From the NCBI GenBank assembly GCA_964633355.1, contig CAZWGO010000012.1:1-61987 (forward strand): a DNA stretch of 61,987 nucleotides, in the 5' to 3' direction. Numbering within the stretch: position 1 is the stretch's first letter; each line of letters begins with the position of its first letter. Positions 8,142 to 17,552 of this stretch are shown in pieces. Source of the DNA: Micavibrio_B sp964633355. GTDB taxonomy: Bacteria > Pseudomonadota > Alphaproteobacteria > Micavibrionales > Micavibrionaceae. The notes below the pieces were generated by a model. The model saw only the letters and a program-made list of their open reading frames with translations, was not told the origin of the DNA and ran no database searches. The translations under genes were made by a program, and so were the position numbers.

Positions 8142-9218
8142 TTACTTAAGAAACTTCTCTTGTTGCAAAAGAGTTTTTTTATAACGGTTCTTCCATTGTT
8201 TTTTTGCCATATCCTGCATATCGACAATTTTATCCGTTTCATCGACGATTTCCGTGCCAACGAGTGTTTCGACAATATCTTCCATCGTCACAAGCCCGGA
8301 CATTCCGCCAAAATCATCAACAACGAGCGCAATATGCTCTCTCCTTTGGATGAAATCATTGAATAACTGAAAAATACTGTAGGATTCCGTAACAGAAATA
8401 ATCTCCCGCTTGAAGTGGCTCAATGGTTTATCCTTATCGTCATCAATCAGATGCTCGAGCACGTCGTCCTTTAAAACATACCCAACAATATTTTCCTGCT
8501 CTTGATCTTCACGAAGCGGGATGCGGGAAAAAACAAGCTCTTCCTGCAAATCATAGAATTCGCGGGCTGTCATATTCTGTGGCGCAGATACGGCGACGGT
8601 ACGCGGCGTCATCACCTCTCTGGCTTTGTAGTTTTTGAAGTGCAAGAGGTTATGAATGAATCGGGTTTCCGATTCATCCAAAGCACCTTCCTGAGATCCA
8701 ATTTGCGCCATTGCCAGAAAATCCGTTCTGCTGAATACGCTTTTTTCCTTGTCGGAATTGAACATTTTTGTCACAAGTTGACACAACCAGATAATGGGCG
8801 AGATGACTTTCAGAACGATATCAAGACAGCGGACGGTAAACGGCGCAAAAAATCTCCAGTTGGTTGCGCCAATCGTTTTGGGGATGATTTCGGAAAAGAT
8901 CAAAATCGCCGCGGTCATTATGGCCGGAACAATAAAACCCGTAATAATCGGGTTGCCGTCCGCCCAGATCTTTGTGGCTTCCTGACCAACGCCAATAGCT
9001 CCAACCGTATGTGCAATAGTATTTAAGGTCAAAATACCTGCCAGCGGGCGGTCAATATTCTTTTTAAAATCCTGTAGGATTCTTCCGATTGTCCCGCCTT
9101 CGTTCAATTTTATCTGCATATAAGAGGGCGAGATGCTCAGCAAGACCGCTTCCCAGAGTGAGCACAGGAAAGATATTATAATGGAAACCATAAAGAAGGC
9201 GATTAAAGCGGTAAACAT
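8142..9218 (-). CDS. CNNM/DUF21-CBS domain membrane protein
   Basis: 358 residues. The DUF21 membrane domain covers ~1-140 (FSEIIPKTIGATNWRFFAPF is a typical segment) and a CBS pair covers ~190-320 (REVMTPRTVAV, then HIALVVDDFGGMSGLVTMED). Family members (CNNM, CorB, YfjD) take part in Mg2+ or other divalent-cation transport and sense nucleotides through the CBS pair. The usual C-terminal CorC/HlyC domain is absent; the protein ends soon after the second CBS. Next on this strand after the P-type ATPase, another cation transporter. Confidence 0.85.
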   Translation of the reverse strand: MFTALIAFFMVSIIISFLCSLWEAVLLSISPSYMQIKLNEGGTIGRILQDFKKNIDRPLAGILTLNTIAHTVGAIGVGQEATKIWADGNPIITGFIVPAIMTAAILIFSEIIPKTIGATNWRFFAPFTVRCLDIVLKVISPIIWLCQLVTKMFNSDKEKSVFSRTDFLAMAQIGSQEGALDESETRFIHNLLHFKNYKAREVMTPRTVAVSAPQNMTAREFYDLQEELVFSRIPLREDQEQENIVGYVLKDDVLEHLIDDDKDKPLSHFKREIISVTESYSIFQLFNDFIQRREHIALVVDDFGGMSGLVTMEDIVETLVGTEIVDETDKIVDMQDMAKKQWKNRYKKTLLQQEKFLK

Positions 9219-9330
9219 CTCGTAATAAAGTCCTTTAAACTGAAGAATACTAGTTTATAGCTAAAAAACAGCCGATATCCAACGAAATGTAGTTAGAAAA
9301 CCATTCACCACACCTTTGGTCATGCCCTGT

Positions 9331-12006
9331 CTAATCAGTAGAAAATTTTACACATAGCTCGCTCTGTTTAATCAATTTATAAATCTCCGGCACAACCAGC
9401 AACGGCAACATCACTGCAAAAATTGCGATCCAATCCTGCACTGATAAAGGGACGGTGTGAAGAACCCGCTGCAGAAAGGGCACATATAAAGCTGCGACTT
9501 GCATAGCGGTGGTTAAAAGAATGGCTCCTAAAATCCATGGATTTGAAAACCATCCTATAGACGATAGGGAACTGTGAAGGGAGCGGAAGGTTAACGCCAG
9601 TATCTGGGCCGTCATGACGATAGTCGTAAAAGCCACAGTACTGGCCAGTGCATAGGATTGATCCAGATAGTACTCAAATAGCAAAAGTGTTGAAACACCG
9701 ATATAAAGTCCGGCACTCGCTAAAAGCAGCATCGTTTTTTTAGTGAGAAGTGGCTGCATTTGCGGACGTGGGGGCTCATCCATGATACTCTTTTCGGCCT
9801 TCTCCACACTCAACGATAAGGCTGTAATGCCATCTGTTGCCAGATTAATCCATAGGATCTGAATGGGAATAAGGATCAGTGGTCCACCTACCAGAATATT
9901 CAAAAAGACCGCGGAGACTTCTCCAATACTATGTGATACCAGAAAATAGACGAACTTCCCTATGTTCGCGTATTGCCGCCGTCCTTCCTGGACCGCCGCA
10001 ATAATAGAAGTGAAATCATCATCCATCAAAACGATATCCGATGCGCTTCTAGCAACATCTGTCCCGCGTAGACCCATGGCTATGCCTATGTCGGCCTGCT
10101 TGAGGGCTGGAGCATCATTCACGCCATCGCCAGTCATTGCCACAAGCTGTCCTTGCGCCTGAAGTAGTTTGACAATTCGGTATTTATCTTCGGGAACGGT
10201 GCGGGCGAACATGATGTCTTGCGAGAGAAGTGCGGAAAGCTTCTCATCAGTCATTTTCTTCATCTCAAGACCTGTCACAGCCCTTTGTGCCTTCAAACCT
10301 ATCTGCCTGCCAATGGCGAGTGCAGTATCTGGAGAATCGCCAGTGATCATAATCACGCGAATACCCGCCTTGTGAGCTTGAAGTAATGCATTGCGTACTT
10401 CCGCGCGCGGCGGATCGCTAATACCGGCAAAGCCCAGAAACACAAGATCGGATTCTGCTTGTTGCTCTGTAATGTCTTTTATGTCGGCTGAAAATTTCTT
10501 TTGTGCCAGCGCCAGTGTGCGAACACCGCCCTTTGCTATTTCTTCATAAGCCAAACGGATTGTGTCTCGCATCACCTCGGTCAAGGGGACAGGCTTTCCC
10601 TCAATCAAAACAAAACTCGAACGGGCCAGAAGAACTTCCGGCGCTCCTTTTATATGCACAAGCATTCCTTCTGGCGTTTCTTCAACGACAGACATCCGCT
10701 TGCGGTCTGAATTAAAGGCATATTCCTTGACGATGTCGGCTTGGTGGAGTTGCTCCAGTCCCGCCTTCTCCGCAGCTACAATCAAGGCTGCTTCGGTGGG
10801 CGATCCGTTGATCTTCCATCCCTCACCACTCTTTTTAATACTGGCATGATTGCATTTACGCGCTGTATCCAAAAGGGCCGTAAGATCTAAATCTTTTTGC
10901 GGCTCAATCGGCGAGCCTTCTTTGGAAAAAAAGCCTTCCGGTTCATACCCTGCGCCGCTGACTTCAATGGCACCACTTGCCATCCAAAGCGTCTGAACAG
11001 TCATTTCATTTTTTGTAAGGGTCCCGGTTTTATCTGTACAGATAACGGATACCGCACCTAATGTTTCCGCTGCCTGCATATGTCGCAAAAGGGCTTTCTT
11101 CCGCGCCATGGCGGACATGCCGATTGCCAGTGTAATGGTCACGACAGCAGGAAGCCCTTCGGGAACAGCGGCTACAGCCAATGAAATGCCTGTCATTAGC
11201 ATCTGCGCAAGATCTTTGCCGCCCCACAGCCCAACAACAATAACAACAAACGAAACCATCAAGGCCAGCATGCCAAGCTGCCGCGCCAGAAGATCAAGGC
11301 TCTGCTGAAGTCGTGTTTGTGTTTGTGTAATTCCCCCTGTCAGTTCGGCGATCCGCCCGAATTCAGTATTCATCCCCGTGGCAACAACAATCCCTTCAGC
11401 ATGACCGCTGACAATGTTCGTGCCCATCCAGACCATATTACAACGATCGGTCAGAGGAGCGGCATCAGGCAAACTACCCGTCTGTTTCTTAACGGTGGTG
11501 GATTCACCAGTCAACGCAGACTCGTCGGCTTGAAGGTCTGTAAGCGCAACAAGTCTTATGTCGGCAGGAACGGCGCTGCCGGCCCTCAAAACAACGTGAT
11601 TGCCGGGAATCAGTTTTTCTGAATCAATCTCCTGCTCCTGCCCGCTGATTATAATGCGGCATTTCGGGGAGAGAATATTCTTCAGACTCTTGAGAGCGGT
11701 TTCTGCCTTCCACTCCTGCACGAAACCTAAAGCGGCGTTGAGAATAATAATGATGATAATGGCAACGGCATCAATTGCATCACCCACCCAATAAGAAAGG
11801 ATCGCAGCCACTATAAGAATAAGAACGAGAACACTTTTGAATTGCCTGAGTAAGAGCAAGGGCCAGTGTATGGCATCTTCGCCCTGCAACTTATTAAGTC
11901 CATGACTTTGTGAATCATCTTTGAATAATGTATCAATCTCTTCTGGGCTTAGGGCATGCCACGCATTTATCATAAGGTTGTCAATTCGATAGGCAGAATG
12001 ATGCAA
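9331..12006 (-). CDS. P2A-type cation-transporting ATPase (Ca2+-like)
   Basis: 891 residues, full length. Visible motifs in order: DESALTGEST (actuator), AAVPEGLPAVV (PEGLP of helix 4), CTDKTGTLTKNEMT (phosphorylated Asp), IKGAPEVLL (nucleotide site) and MTGDGVNDAPALKQADIG (hinge). These place it in the SERCA/PacL-like P2A group, which exports Ca2+ or related cations from the cytoplasm. The C-terminal helices follow the cation-ATPase_C pattern. The start is uncertain: the ATG at 11973 (MINAWHALSPEE) fits the family N-terminus as well as the longer form. Confidence 0.93.
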   Translation of the reverse strand: MHHSAYRIDNLMINAWHALSPEEIDTLFKDDSQSHGLNKLQGEDAIHWPLLLLRQFKSVLVLILIVAAILSYWVGDAIDAVAIIIIIILNAALGFVQEWKAETALKSLKNILSPKCRIIISGQEQEIDSEKLIPGNHVVLRAGSAVPADIRLVALTDLQADESALTGESTTVKKQTGSLPDAAPLTDRCNMVWMGTNIVSGHAEGIVVATGMNTEFGRIAELTGGITQTQTRLQQSLDLLARQLGMLALMVSFVVIVVGLWGGKDLAQMLMTGISLAVAAVPEGLPAVVTITLAIGMSAMARKKALLRHMQAAETLGAVSVICTDKTGTLTKNEMTVQTLWMASGAIEVSGAGYEPEGFFSKEGSPIEPQKDLDLTALLDTARKCNHASIKKSGEGWKINGSPTEAALIVAAEKAGLEQLHQADIVKEYAFNSDRKRMSVVEETPEGMLVHIKGAPEVLLARSSFVLIEGKPVPLTEVMRDTIRLAYEEIAKGGVRTLALAQKKFSADIKDITEQQAESDLVFLGFAGISDPPRAEVRNALLQAHKAGIRVIMITGDSPDTALAIGRQIGLKAQRAVTGLEMKKMTDEKLSALLSQDIMFARTVPEDKYRIVKLLQAQGQLVAMTGDGVNDAPALKQADIGIAMGLRGTDVARSASDIVLMDDDFTSIIAAVQEGRRQYANIGKFVYFLVSHSIGEVSAVFLNILVGGPLILIPIQILWINLATDGITALSLSVEKAEKSIMDEPPRPQMQPLLTKKTMLLLASAGLYIGVSTLLLFEYYLDQSYALASTVAFTTIVMTAQILALTFRSLHSSLSSIGWFSNPWILGAILLTTAMQVAALYVPFLQRVLHTVPLSVQDWIAIFAVMLPLLVVPEIYKLIKQSELCVKFSTD

Positions 12007-12301
12007 ATTGATTGCTTAAATTTGTAGAAGGTTACAACTCGCTGATTATAAAATTTCCCAGGCATGATTAATCCCTTTATGATTGCATATTCATTAAATT
12101 TGATTTTGAAAGCTACTATAGCGCCCCTATCTTAGGCGCATGCAATCTCTATTATTGGCATCTTTAGCCAGCATTGTTTCGTTCAAACAGACATGACAAT
12201 ACGGTTTAAGAGATGAATAAAGCGCATTTTGTAGCAATTCCTTGTAGCAAAGTTTAGGAAATTGCTTGGCTTGTCGCCTAACTACTTGAACTTGAAAGAA
12301 A

Positions 12302-12376
12302 TGGTGCCGGCTGAGAGGATTGAACTCCCGACCTTTCGATTACAAATCGACTGCACTACCGCTGTGCTAAGCCGGC
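12302..12376 (-). tRNA. tRNA-Thr (anticodon UGU)
   Basis: On the minus strand the gene starts GCCGGCTTAGCAC and ends AGCCGGC followed by an encoded CCA. The 7-bp acceptor stem (GCCGGCT/AGCCGGC), D arm (GCAC/GTGC), TTTGTAA anticodon loop and T arm (GGGAG/CTCTC around TTCAATC) are all visible. The anticodon is TGT, reading ACA. The outermost anticodon-stem pair appears to be a G-A mismatch. The 5' end is copied nearby at 12406-12452. Confidence 0.93.
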
Positions 12377-12405
12377 CACCTGGAAAATCATTTACTATAT
12401 CAAAG

Positions 12406-12452
12406 AGCACAGCGGTAGTCGTTTTTGATAACCGGCGCTGTGCTAAGCCGGC
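12406..12452. repeat. Duplicated fragments of the tRNA-Thr 5' end
   Basis: GCTGTGCTAAGCCGGC at 12437-12452 is an exact 16-nt direct copy of 12361-12376, the 5' end of the tRNA gene. AGCACAGCGGTAGT at 12406-12419 is the same D-arm sequence in inverted orientation. Together they form a hairpin with 9-bp arms (AGCACAGCG/CGCTGTGCT). This could be a remnant of an integration site or of a lost second tRNA copy. Confidence 0.7.
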
Positions 12453-12628
12453 GAACCATGGCGCTTTTTGTCAAAGCGAGGGGCATAATACTGATTTACT
12501 TCATAAAAGCAACATATTCGTGAGAAGTTTTTTGGCTTCCATGTCTCAATCGTCGGACTGGTATTTTATTCCGGTTTTCGCTATATTTCTCATAGAGTTA
12601 ACTTAAAAAAATCCTTCGGCGGACTTCT

Positions 12629-13852
12629 TTGTCACAAGAAAAAAATTCATCCCATGATAATGCTATCGGCTGGGTCATGCTGCTGGTCGTGTTTGCGTTG
12701 CTTATGGTCCTCCTCTGGTATTTCCAGAGTCAGAACATCCGCAATATGGTCCGTTATTTGCGCATCGGGGAAATGTGGGTCGCGTCACATTTCGTTGATA
12801 CGGATGAAGTCGTCTATATGCTCCCCGCCAAGGGCAACCAGCCGCCGGAAGGCCTGACATTTACTCAGGTTTATGAATTGGCAAAAATCACGCCGAAAGA
12901 GCGACTGAACGGCACATTCATGGATATATTGTCGCAAGCCGCCCTGATGCCGTTTAATTACTTTTTCACGGGTATTCTGGTTCTTCTGGGGCTTTGGATT
13001 CTATTTAACGGCCCGAAAAGTCAGTATCGCAAACGCTATGACATCAACAGCCTGTTAAAAAGGCAATCGACCAATTTTCCGTATATACAGCCTTTTATCA
13101 AATTCAATCCTTCGAACCAGCCGCCGCGCGCGCCGGGCTCACCAGTTCCTGCCGAATTGCCGCTTTTTGCCGAGGCCCTCGGCCCTGAAGAATGGGTCGC
13201 TTATAACGACGTTCCTGTGCCGGATGGCAAGCTCGATGAAGACGCTGCAGCGCGTATATTTGCAAAAGCCCTCGGGAAGCCGTGGCGAGGTCCGATGCAT
13301 TTGCCGCCCTATAAACAGGTTTTGTTCGCGGCATTTTGCCTGAAAGCCCAGCGTAAACGCGCCGAGAGCGACGTCATGCTCGGCGAAATTTCCAAATGCT
13401 GGACGCCGGAAGGCGGCCTTAAGATCAACTCAAAACTATTGCGTCAGGCGCGGTCGATTCTTAAAAACCGCGATAAAGTCGGCAAGATCATTTCCAAATG
13501 CAACCAGCACGCCTATGAGAATACGGCGATGATCCGCGCTCTTTTGATCGCGCGGGAAGAAGGCGGCGTTTTGGCTCCGGCGCAATTTGTCTGGCTGCGC
13601 GGTTTTGATCGCAATCTTTGGTATCCGCTGAACAATCTGGGCCGTCAGGCGTTTCATACCGAAGCGCTCGGGACCATGTGCCATTACAAGGCAGAAAAAC
13701 TGATCCAGCGCCCGATACCCCGTCCGAAAATGGAAGACGCCGTCAAGACGCTGGCCGAATATCTGGCCAGCACCAATGCGCGCCCGATTCCGACTCTCGA
13801 TTATTCAACGTCAAAAAAGCGCGCGATTAAAAAAGTCAAAGGAAGCGCTTAA
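12629..13852 (+). CDS. dotM: DotM/IcmP, type IVB secretion coupling-complex protein
   Basis: 407 residues with two N-terminal helices (~13-32 and ~105-126) and a soluble C-terminal domain. The core AYENTAMIRALLIAREEGGV, then LAPAQFVWLRGFDRNLWYPL and GRQAFHTEALG, agrees with the conserved IcmP/TrbA region. In Legionella DotM joins DotL and DotN in the receptor that recruits effectors to the Dot/Icm channel. The call uses a TTG start at 12629, because no ATG lies before the first helix; an in-frame ATG at 12677 is too late. Followed by an unknown gene and dotL. Confidence 0.85.
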   Translation: MSQEKNSSHDNAIGWVMLLVVFALLMVLLWYFQSQNIRNMVRYLRIGEMWVASHFVDTDEVVYMLPAKGNQPPEGLTFTQVYELAKITPKERLNGTFMDILSQAALMPFNYFFTGILVLLGLWILFNGPKSQYRKRYDINSLLKRQSTNFPYIQPFIKFNPSNQPPRAPGSPVPAELPLFAEALGPEEWVAYNDVPVPDGKLDEDAAARIFAKALGKPWRGPMHLPPYKQVLFAAFCLKAQRKRAESDVMLGEISKCWTPEGGLKINSKLLRQARSILKNRDKVGKIISKCNQHAYENTAMIRALLIAREEGGVLAPAQFVWLRGFDRNLWYPLNNLGRQAFHTEALGTMCHYKAEKLIQRPIPRPKMEDAVKTLAEYLASTNARPIPTLDYSTSKKRAIKKVKGSA

Positions 13853-13880
13853 TAACCATAGCGCCTAAAGGAAACTACAA

Positions 13881-14429
13881 ATGGAAAAATTCGCTTCCAC
13901 CGCAAAAGTCATCGATGGCACGCTGATTTTAACTTTACCCGATGCCGTCCGCCCTGTGGTGTGGCAAATGCAGCTCGGCCAGACGAAATCCTCGGCTTTG
14001 GAAGTCCGCGAAGAAGCAGGCGGTCATTTTATGCTCATGCTCAAAACCCCGCGCGCCGATGTCATGGAAATCGCTCCGTTTCCAAGTAAGGAAAAAGCCG
14101 TCAAAGCCCTGATGGCGGTCAGCCGCGCTCTGGAAAAAGCCCAAGGCCAGATGAGTTCTTACAATGGCAATCCCGCTTACCCGGTTCCGGCGGTCATCGC
14201 CTGCAGCCGTTTCGGCTGGCTGAGCCGCTTGTTAAAAGGCGTTCTAACCGTTCTTTTGGCTATTATATTGCTACTTTTACTCGGAATCGGCGCGCTTTGG
14301 CTGATGGCCCCGTCACAAGACGCCATGACTGACCAGATCAGCGAAACTATGGAAGCCCCACCTGCTCCGGCCCCAGACCAGACCATTGGTAAACCGGTTT
14401 CGGCGGACGATTTCCTAAGCGGCCAGTAA
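13881..14429 (+). CDS. Unknown membrane-anchored protein between dotM and dotL
   Basis: 182 residues with AAAGGA about 8 nt before the ATG. Residues 1-110 look soluble and mixed alpha/beta, one strongly hydrophobic helix spans ~118-142, and the C-terminal tail is Pro-rich and acidic (APPAPAPDQTIG-like composition). I recognise no family; it does not look like DotN/IcmJ, IcmQ or other small Icm proteins. The gene is 28 nt from dotM and 70 nt from dotL, so all three are probably one operon. Topology and position suggest an additional component of the coupling complex, which is an inference. Confidence 0.75.
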   Translation: MEKFASTAKVIDGTLILTLPDAVRPVVWQMQLGQTKSSALEVREEAGGHFMLMLKTPRADVMEIAPFPSKEKAVKALMAVSRALEKAQGQMSSYNGNPAYPVPAVIACSRFGWLSRLLKGVLTVLLAIILLLLLGIGALWLMAPSQDAMTDQISETMEAPPAPAPDQTIGKPVSADDFLSGQ

Positions 14430-14499
14430 TCGATTAATTAATGGGTAGTTAAGGCCAAATATGCAATAATTGAACGGCTTTACAAACTTAAGATAGACC

Positions 14500-16711
14500 A
14501 TGGCATTAGACCTAAAATATCAATACGCGCATACTTCCATCCTTCGCGATGGCCGACCGCTCTATGTTCGCATGGGCGATTGGATGATGCAGCCGGATCA
14601 TTCTCTGGCACTCTTTATGCTGACAGCGTTCAGCTTTCATTTCTATCCGCCTTTTACCGCCTATGCGGATTTTATTTTTATCGGCGGCCTTGTCTATTTC
14701 TGGTGGCTGCAAACGCGCAATCGCTCGCTGGCGTTCAAAATGCCGCTCGGAGCGAAACATAAAGATACGAACAGTAAAAGCGGCAAGGCAAAAGGTATTC
14801 TTTATCTCGGCAATATGCACCCGAGCCGCGAGGAAGTCTGGTTCGACGATTCCGATGCGCGGACTCACATGCTGTATCTCGGCACCACCGGTTCCGGTAA
14901 AACCGAAGGACTGAAATCGATGGCCACCAACGCCATGTGCTGGGCATCCGGTTTTGTCTATATCGATGGTAAAGCCGATACGGATTTGTGGTCGTCGCTT
15001 TCGTCGCTGGTCCGCCGCTTCGGGCGCGATGATGATTTGTTGGTCCTAAACTACATGACCGGAAACTCGAACCGCAAAGCGCCATCGAATTCCATGAACC
15101 CGTTCTCGACCGGCTCTGCCTCTTACCTGACGCAAATGCTCGTCTCGTTGATGCCGGAAGCCGAAGGCGATAACGCCATGTGGAAAGAACGTGCGGTATC
15201 TTTGCTCGGTGCTTTGATGCCGGCCCTCACATGGAAACGCGACAATCAGGATATCGGCATGTCGGTCGGTACGATCCGTACGGCGCTAACATTACAGGCT
15301 TGTGTTAAATTACCCCGTGATGAATCCCTGCCGGAAATGTTCCGCCGCGGTTTGAAAGGATATCTTGAAACCTTGCCGGGTTATGTCGATGCCGCGTTTG
15401 ACGATGACGGTAAAGACAAGCCGATGGGCCCCGATCAGCCGATGATCGATACAACGACAGCCAAGACCCAGCACGGATATTTGTCCATGCAGTTTACAAG
15501 ATCGTTACAATCCTTGGCCGATGATTACGGCTATATTTTCGACGCGCAAGCCGCCGACGTCGATATGTTAGACGTCGTTCTAAACCGCCGTATTCTGGTC
15601 GTTCTTATTCCGGCGTTGGAAAAATCCGGCGATGAAACGGCCAACCTCGGTAAAATCGTTGCGGCCACGCTCAAAGGGATGATGGGTTCGACGCTCGGTT
15701 CCACGGTCGAAGGCGAAAGCTCCACTGTCATCGAAAACAAGCCGACGAATTCCGCGACGCCTTTCATGACCATCTTTGATGAGGTCGGTTATTACGCCTC
15801 CCAAGGTATGGGCGTTATGGCGGCGCAGGCCCGCTCGCTCGGCTTCTCGCTTTTATTCTCGGCGCAGGATTTGCCCGCCATGGAAAAACGCGTCAAGGAA
15901 GAAGCCCGCTCCATTGCAGCGAACTGTAACATCAAGATTTTTGGCAAGCTCGAAGACCCGACCCAGACGAAAGAATTCTTCGAAAAAACCGTCGGTACGG
16001 CGTTTGTGACGGAAGTATCAGGTTTCCAGACACAGGCTGGCTCGATGACAAGGTCCTATCACGACAATTTTCAGGCCGGCGTTCAGGATAGAAAACGCGC
16101 GAACTATGACGCTATCCGCGCGCAAAAAGAAGGCGAAGCGACAATCGCTTTCGGCGACCGCGTTGTCGATATCCGCATTTTCTATTCCAATCCCGGCTTT
16201 GCAAAAGCCATGCGTGTAACCCGCTATATGCCGCTGCCGCCGCCGGATGAAACGCTGCTCAAACATAATGAATCGATCACCAAGCTGCGCGATCTGATGG
16301 TTAAAAAAGGCTGGACTGCCGCCCGCGCCGATGTCTCGCCGGAAACACCTGCNNNNNNNNNNGTTCAATATGCAAGAAGCTGGCGATATGTCACGTCTAG
16401 AGCGCGGCATCTTGGGCGTTGTCGCCCTGCATGCGCTGAATAATTCAATCAATGCAGACGAAATATCTGCCGCGCCGGAACCTGTTATGGCATCCGCCCC
16501 GCAAGCAGCCGCTGCGCCTTCAAATCCGATGTCGAATTTCGCGAATAAACCGGTAAGCCCTGCCCAGCCCGCCTCCGAAAACCTTCTGGAAAATATCGAG
16601 CTGGACGAAGAAACCAGATCCATCCTTGCCAACGCCGCCGGCAATGCACGTAAGGAAATTTTCAAATCGGAGAAAGAAACTCCGAGAATTCCTGAAGATG
16701 CAGCGGAGTAA
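14500..16711 (+). CDS. dotL: DotL/IcmO type IV coupling ATPase (contains an assembly gap)
   Basis: VirD4/TraD-like ATPase that feeds effectors into the Dot/Icm channel. Two helices lie near 36-72, Walker A is GTTGSGKT at 128-135, and Walker B is MTIFDEVGYY at ~421-430. ANCNIKIFGKLEDPTQTKEF belongs to the IcmO core. The frame reads through 617 codons to the N run at 16353-16362, then resumes in another frame at 16364 and stops at 16711. The tail continues sensibly (SRLERGILGVVALHALNNSI), so this is one gene of at least ~733 residues, not two. The frame change shows that the 10 N do not represent the true missing length. Confidence 0.87.
16353..16362. other. Assembly gap (10 N)
   Basis: Ten ambiguous bases inside dotL. 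The reading frames on either side are compatible only if the true missing length is a multiple of three, so ten is a placeholder. Any statement about DotL residues around position 618 is limited by this. Confidence 0.98.
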
Positions 16712-16742
16712 TCGTATTTTATCCAAGCTTTACCAATCTGCT

Positions 16743-16800
16743 TTCCCCGCGAAAGCGGGGATCTCAAATAACTCGGCAGACCCCCGCTTTCGCGGGGGAA
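16743..16800. repeat. Palindromic element (CCCCGCGAAAGCGGGG type)
   Basis: Two GC-rich hairpins, CCCCGCGAAAGCGGGG (16745-16760) and CCCCCGCTTTCGCGGGGG (16781-16798), are inverted copies of each other with ~20-nt arms. It lies between the dotL stop and the prepilin-like gene. It belongs to the class of dispersed palindromes seen again at 33128-33192. Confidence 0.85.
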
Positions 16801-16856
16801 GCAATAATATCAAAACAAGATATTACTGCTCGAATAGCAATTCTCAATCCGGCGCG

Positions 16857-17552
16857 ATGCTTCTCTATATTCTCCTCGGTGTCGCGCTTTTCGGCGCTCT
16901 TTATTTCACCTTTAGCAAATCCCAAGGCCCGTCGAGTAGCTTGGCGAGCAAGGGAAATGCAAAGACTGCAGCCTCTCAGATTATTGAATACAGTCAGCAA
17001 TTGGAAGCAAGCGTTCAAAAAATCATTTCTTCAGGATACTCCGAGGGTCAAATAACTTTTAACTCTGTGAATGGCCCGCTTTATGATGTTGCCCAATGCC
17101 CCGATACAGGATGCAAGGTGTATAATAAAATTCCTTACATGATTCCTGATGTCAAATGGCTAGATACGTCGCAATCTGCTTCCTCTAGATATAAAGAATG
17201 GTTTGCGACGGCACAAACCTGCGTTCCTGGTATAGGAACAGGAGGCTCTGGTTGTCAGTCCGATCCAAATTCTGCAAAAGATCTGATTGTTTTTCTTCTG
17301 TATCTAAAAAAAGACATATGCATGGAAATTAACAAATCCCTGAATATCCCAAATAATAGCGATGATGCTCCGACTTTTTCAGGAGGAAGCGCTTTCCACA
17401 CGACTTATCAAAGATTTGCAGGGGGATTTGTTGGGACTTCCGGAAAAGTGACGCCAGCCATTGCCCGCGCTTCAAGTGGCTGCTTGAAATCTCTTTCTTC
17501 TACCCCCCCATCCGGAACTTATTTTTATTATAAAGTCCTTTTGGCAAGATAA
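16857..17552 (+). CDS. Prepilin-like secreted or membrane protein, paralogue of 57376-58089
   Basis: 231 residues from the first internal ATG. An N-terminal hydrophobic segment (MLLYILLGVALFGALYFTFS) is followed by a Cys-containing extracytoplasmic domain. The codons just before this ATG read NSQSGA, matching RQSGN in the paralogue, so the native start probably lay a few codons upstream. That stretch has no ATG, GTG or TTG, and the in-frame ATG at 16698 would read through a palindromic element. Shared blocks with the paralogue: the hydrophobic stem, KDICMEINKSLN / KDVCLALNEK, and the ending YFYYKVLLAR / RYIYRMILQVN. It resembles class III or atypical prepilins without a GFTLIE motif. Next to dotL. 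Confidence 0.62.
   Translation: MLLYILLGVALFGALYFTFSKSQGPSSSLASKGNAKTAASQIIEYSQQLEASVQKIISSGYSEGQITFNSVNGPLYDVAQCPDTGCKVYNKIPYMIPDVKWLDTSQSASSRYKEWFATAQTCVPGIGTGGSGCQSDPNSAKDLIVFLLYLKKDICMEINKSLNIPNNSDDAPTFSGGSAFHTTYQRFAGGFVGTSGKVTPAIARASSGCLKSLSSTPPSGTYFYYKVLLAR

Noticed and set aside
12262..12606. Open frame of 114 codons on the plus strand reading MVPAERIELPTFRLQID
   Set aside because: It is the antisense reading of tRNA-Thr; this kind of false protein is a well-known annotation error.
12538..12606. Tiny hydrophobic frame MSQSSDWYFIPVFAIFLIEL before dotM
   Set aside because: No ribosome-binding site is clear and there is no support beyond hydrophobicity; chance is likely.
16331..16711. 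Separate 126-codon gene after the gap
   Set aside because: It is the 3' end of dotL in the shifted frame produced by the wrong number of N.
16626..16856. N-terminal extension of the prepilin-like gene
   Set aside because: It overlaps dotL and translates the palindromic repeat, so it is not credible as native sequence.
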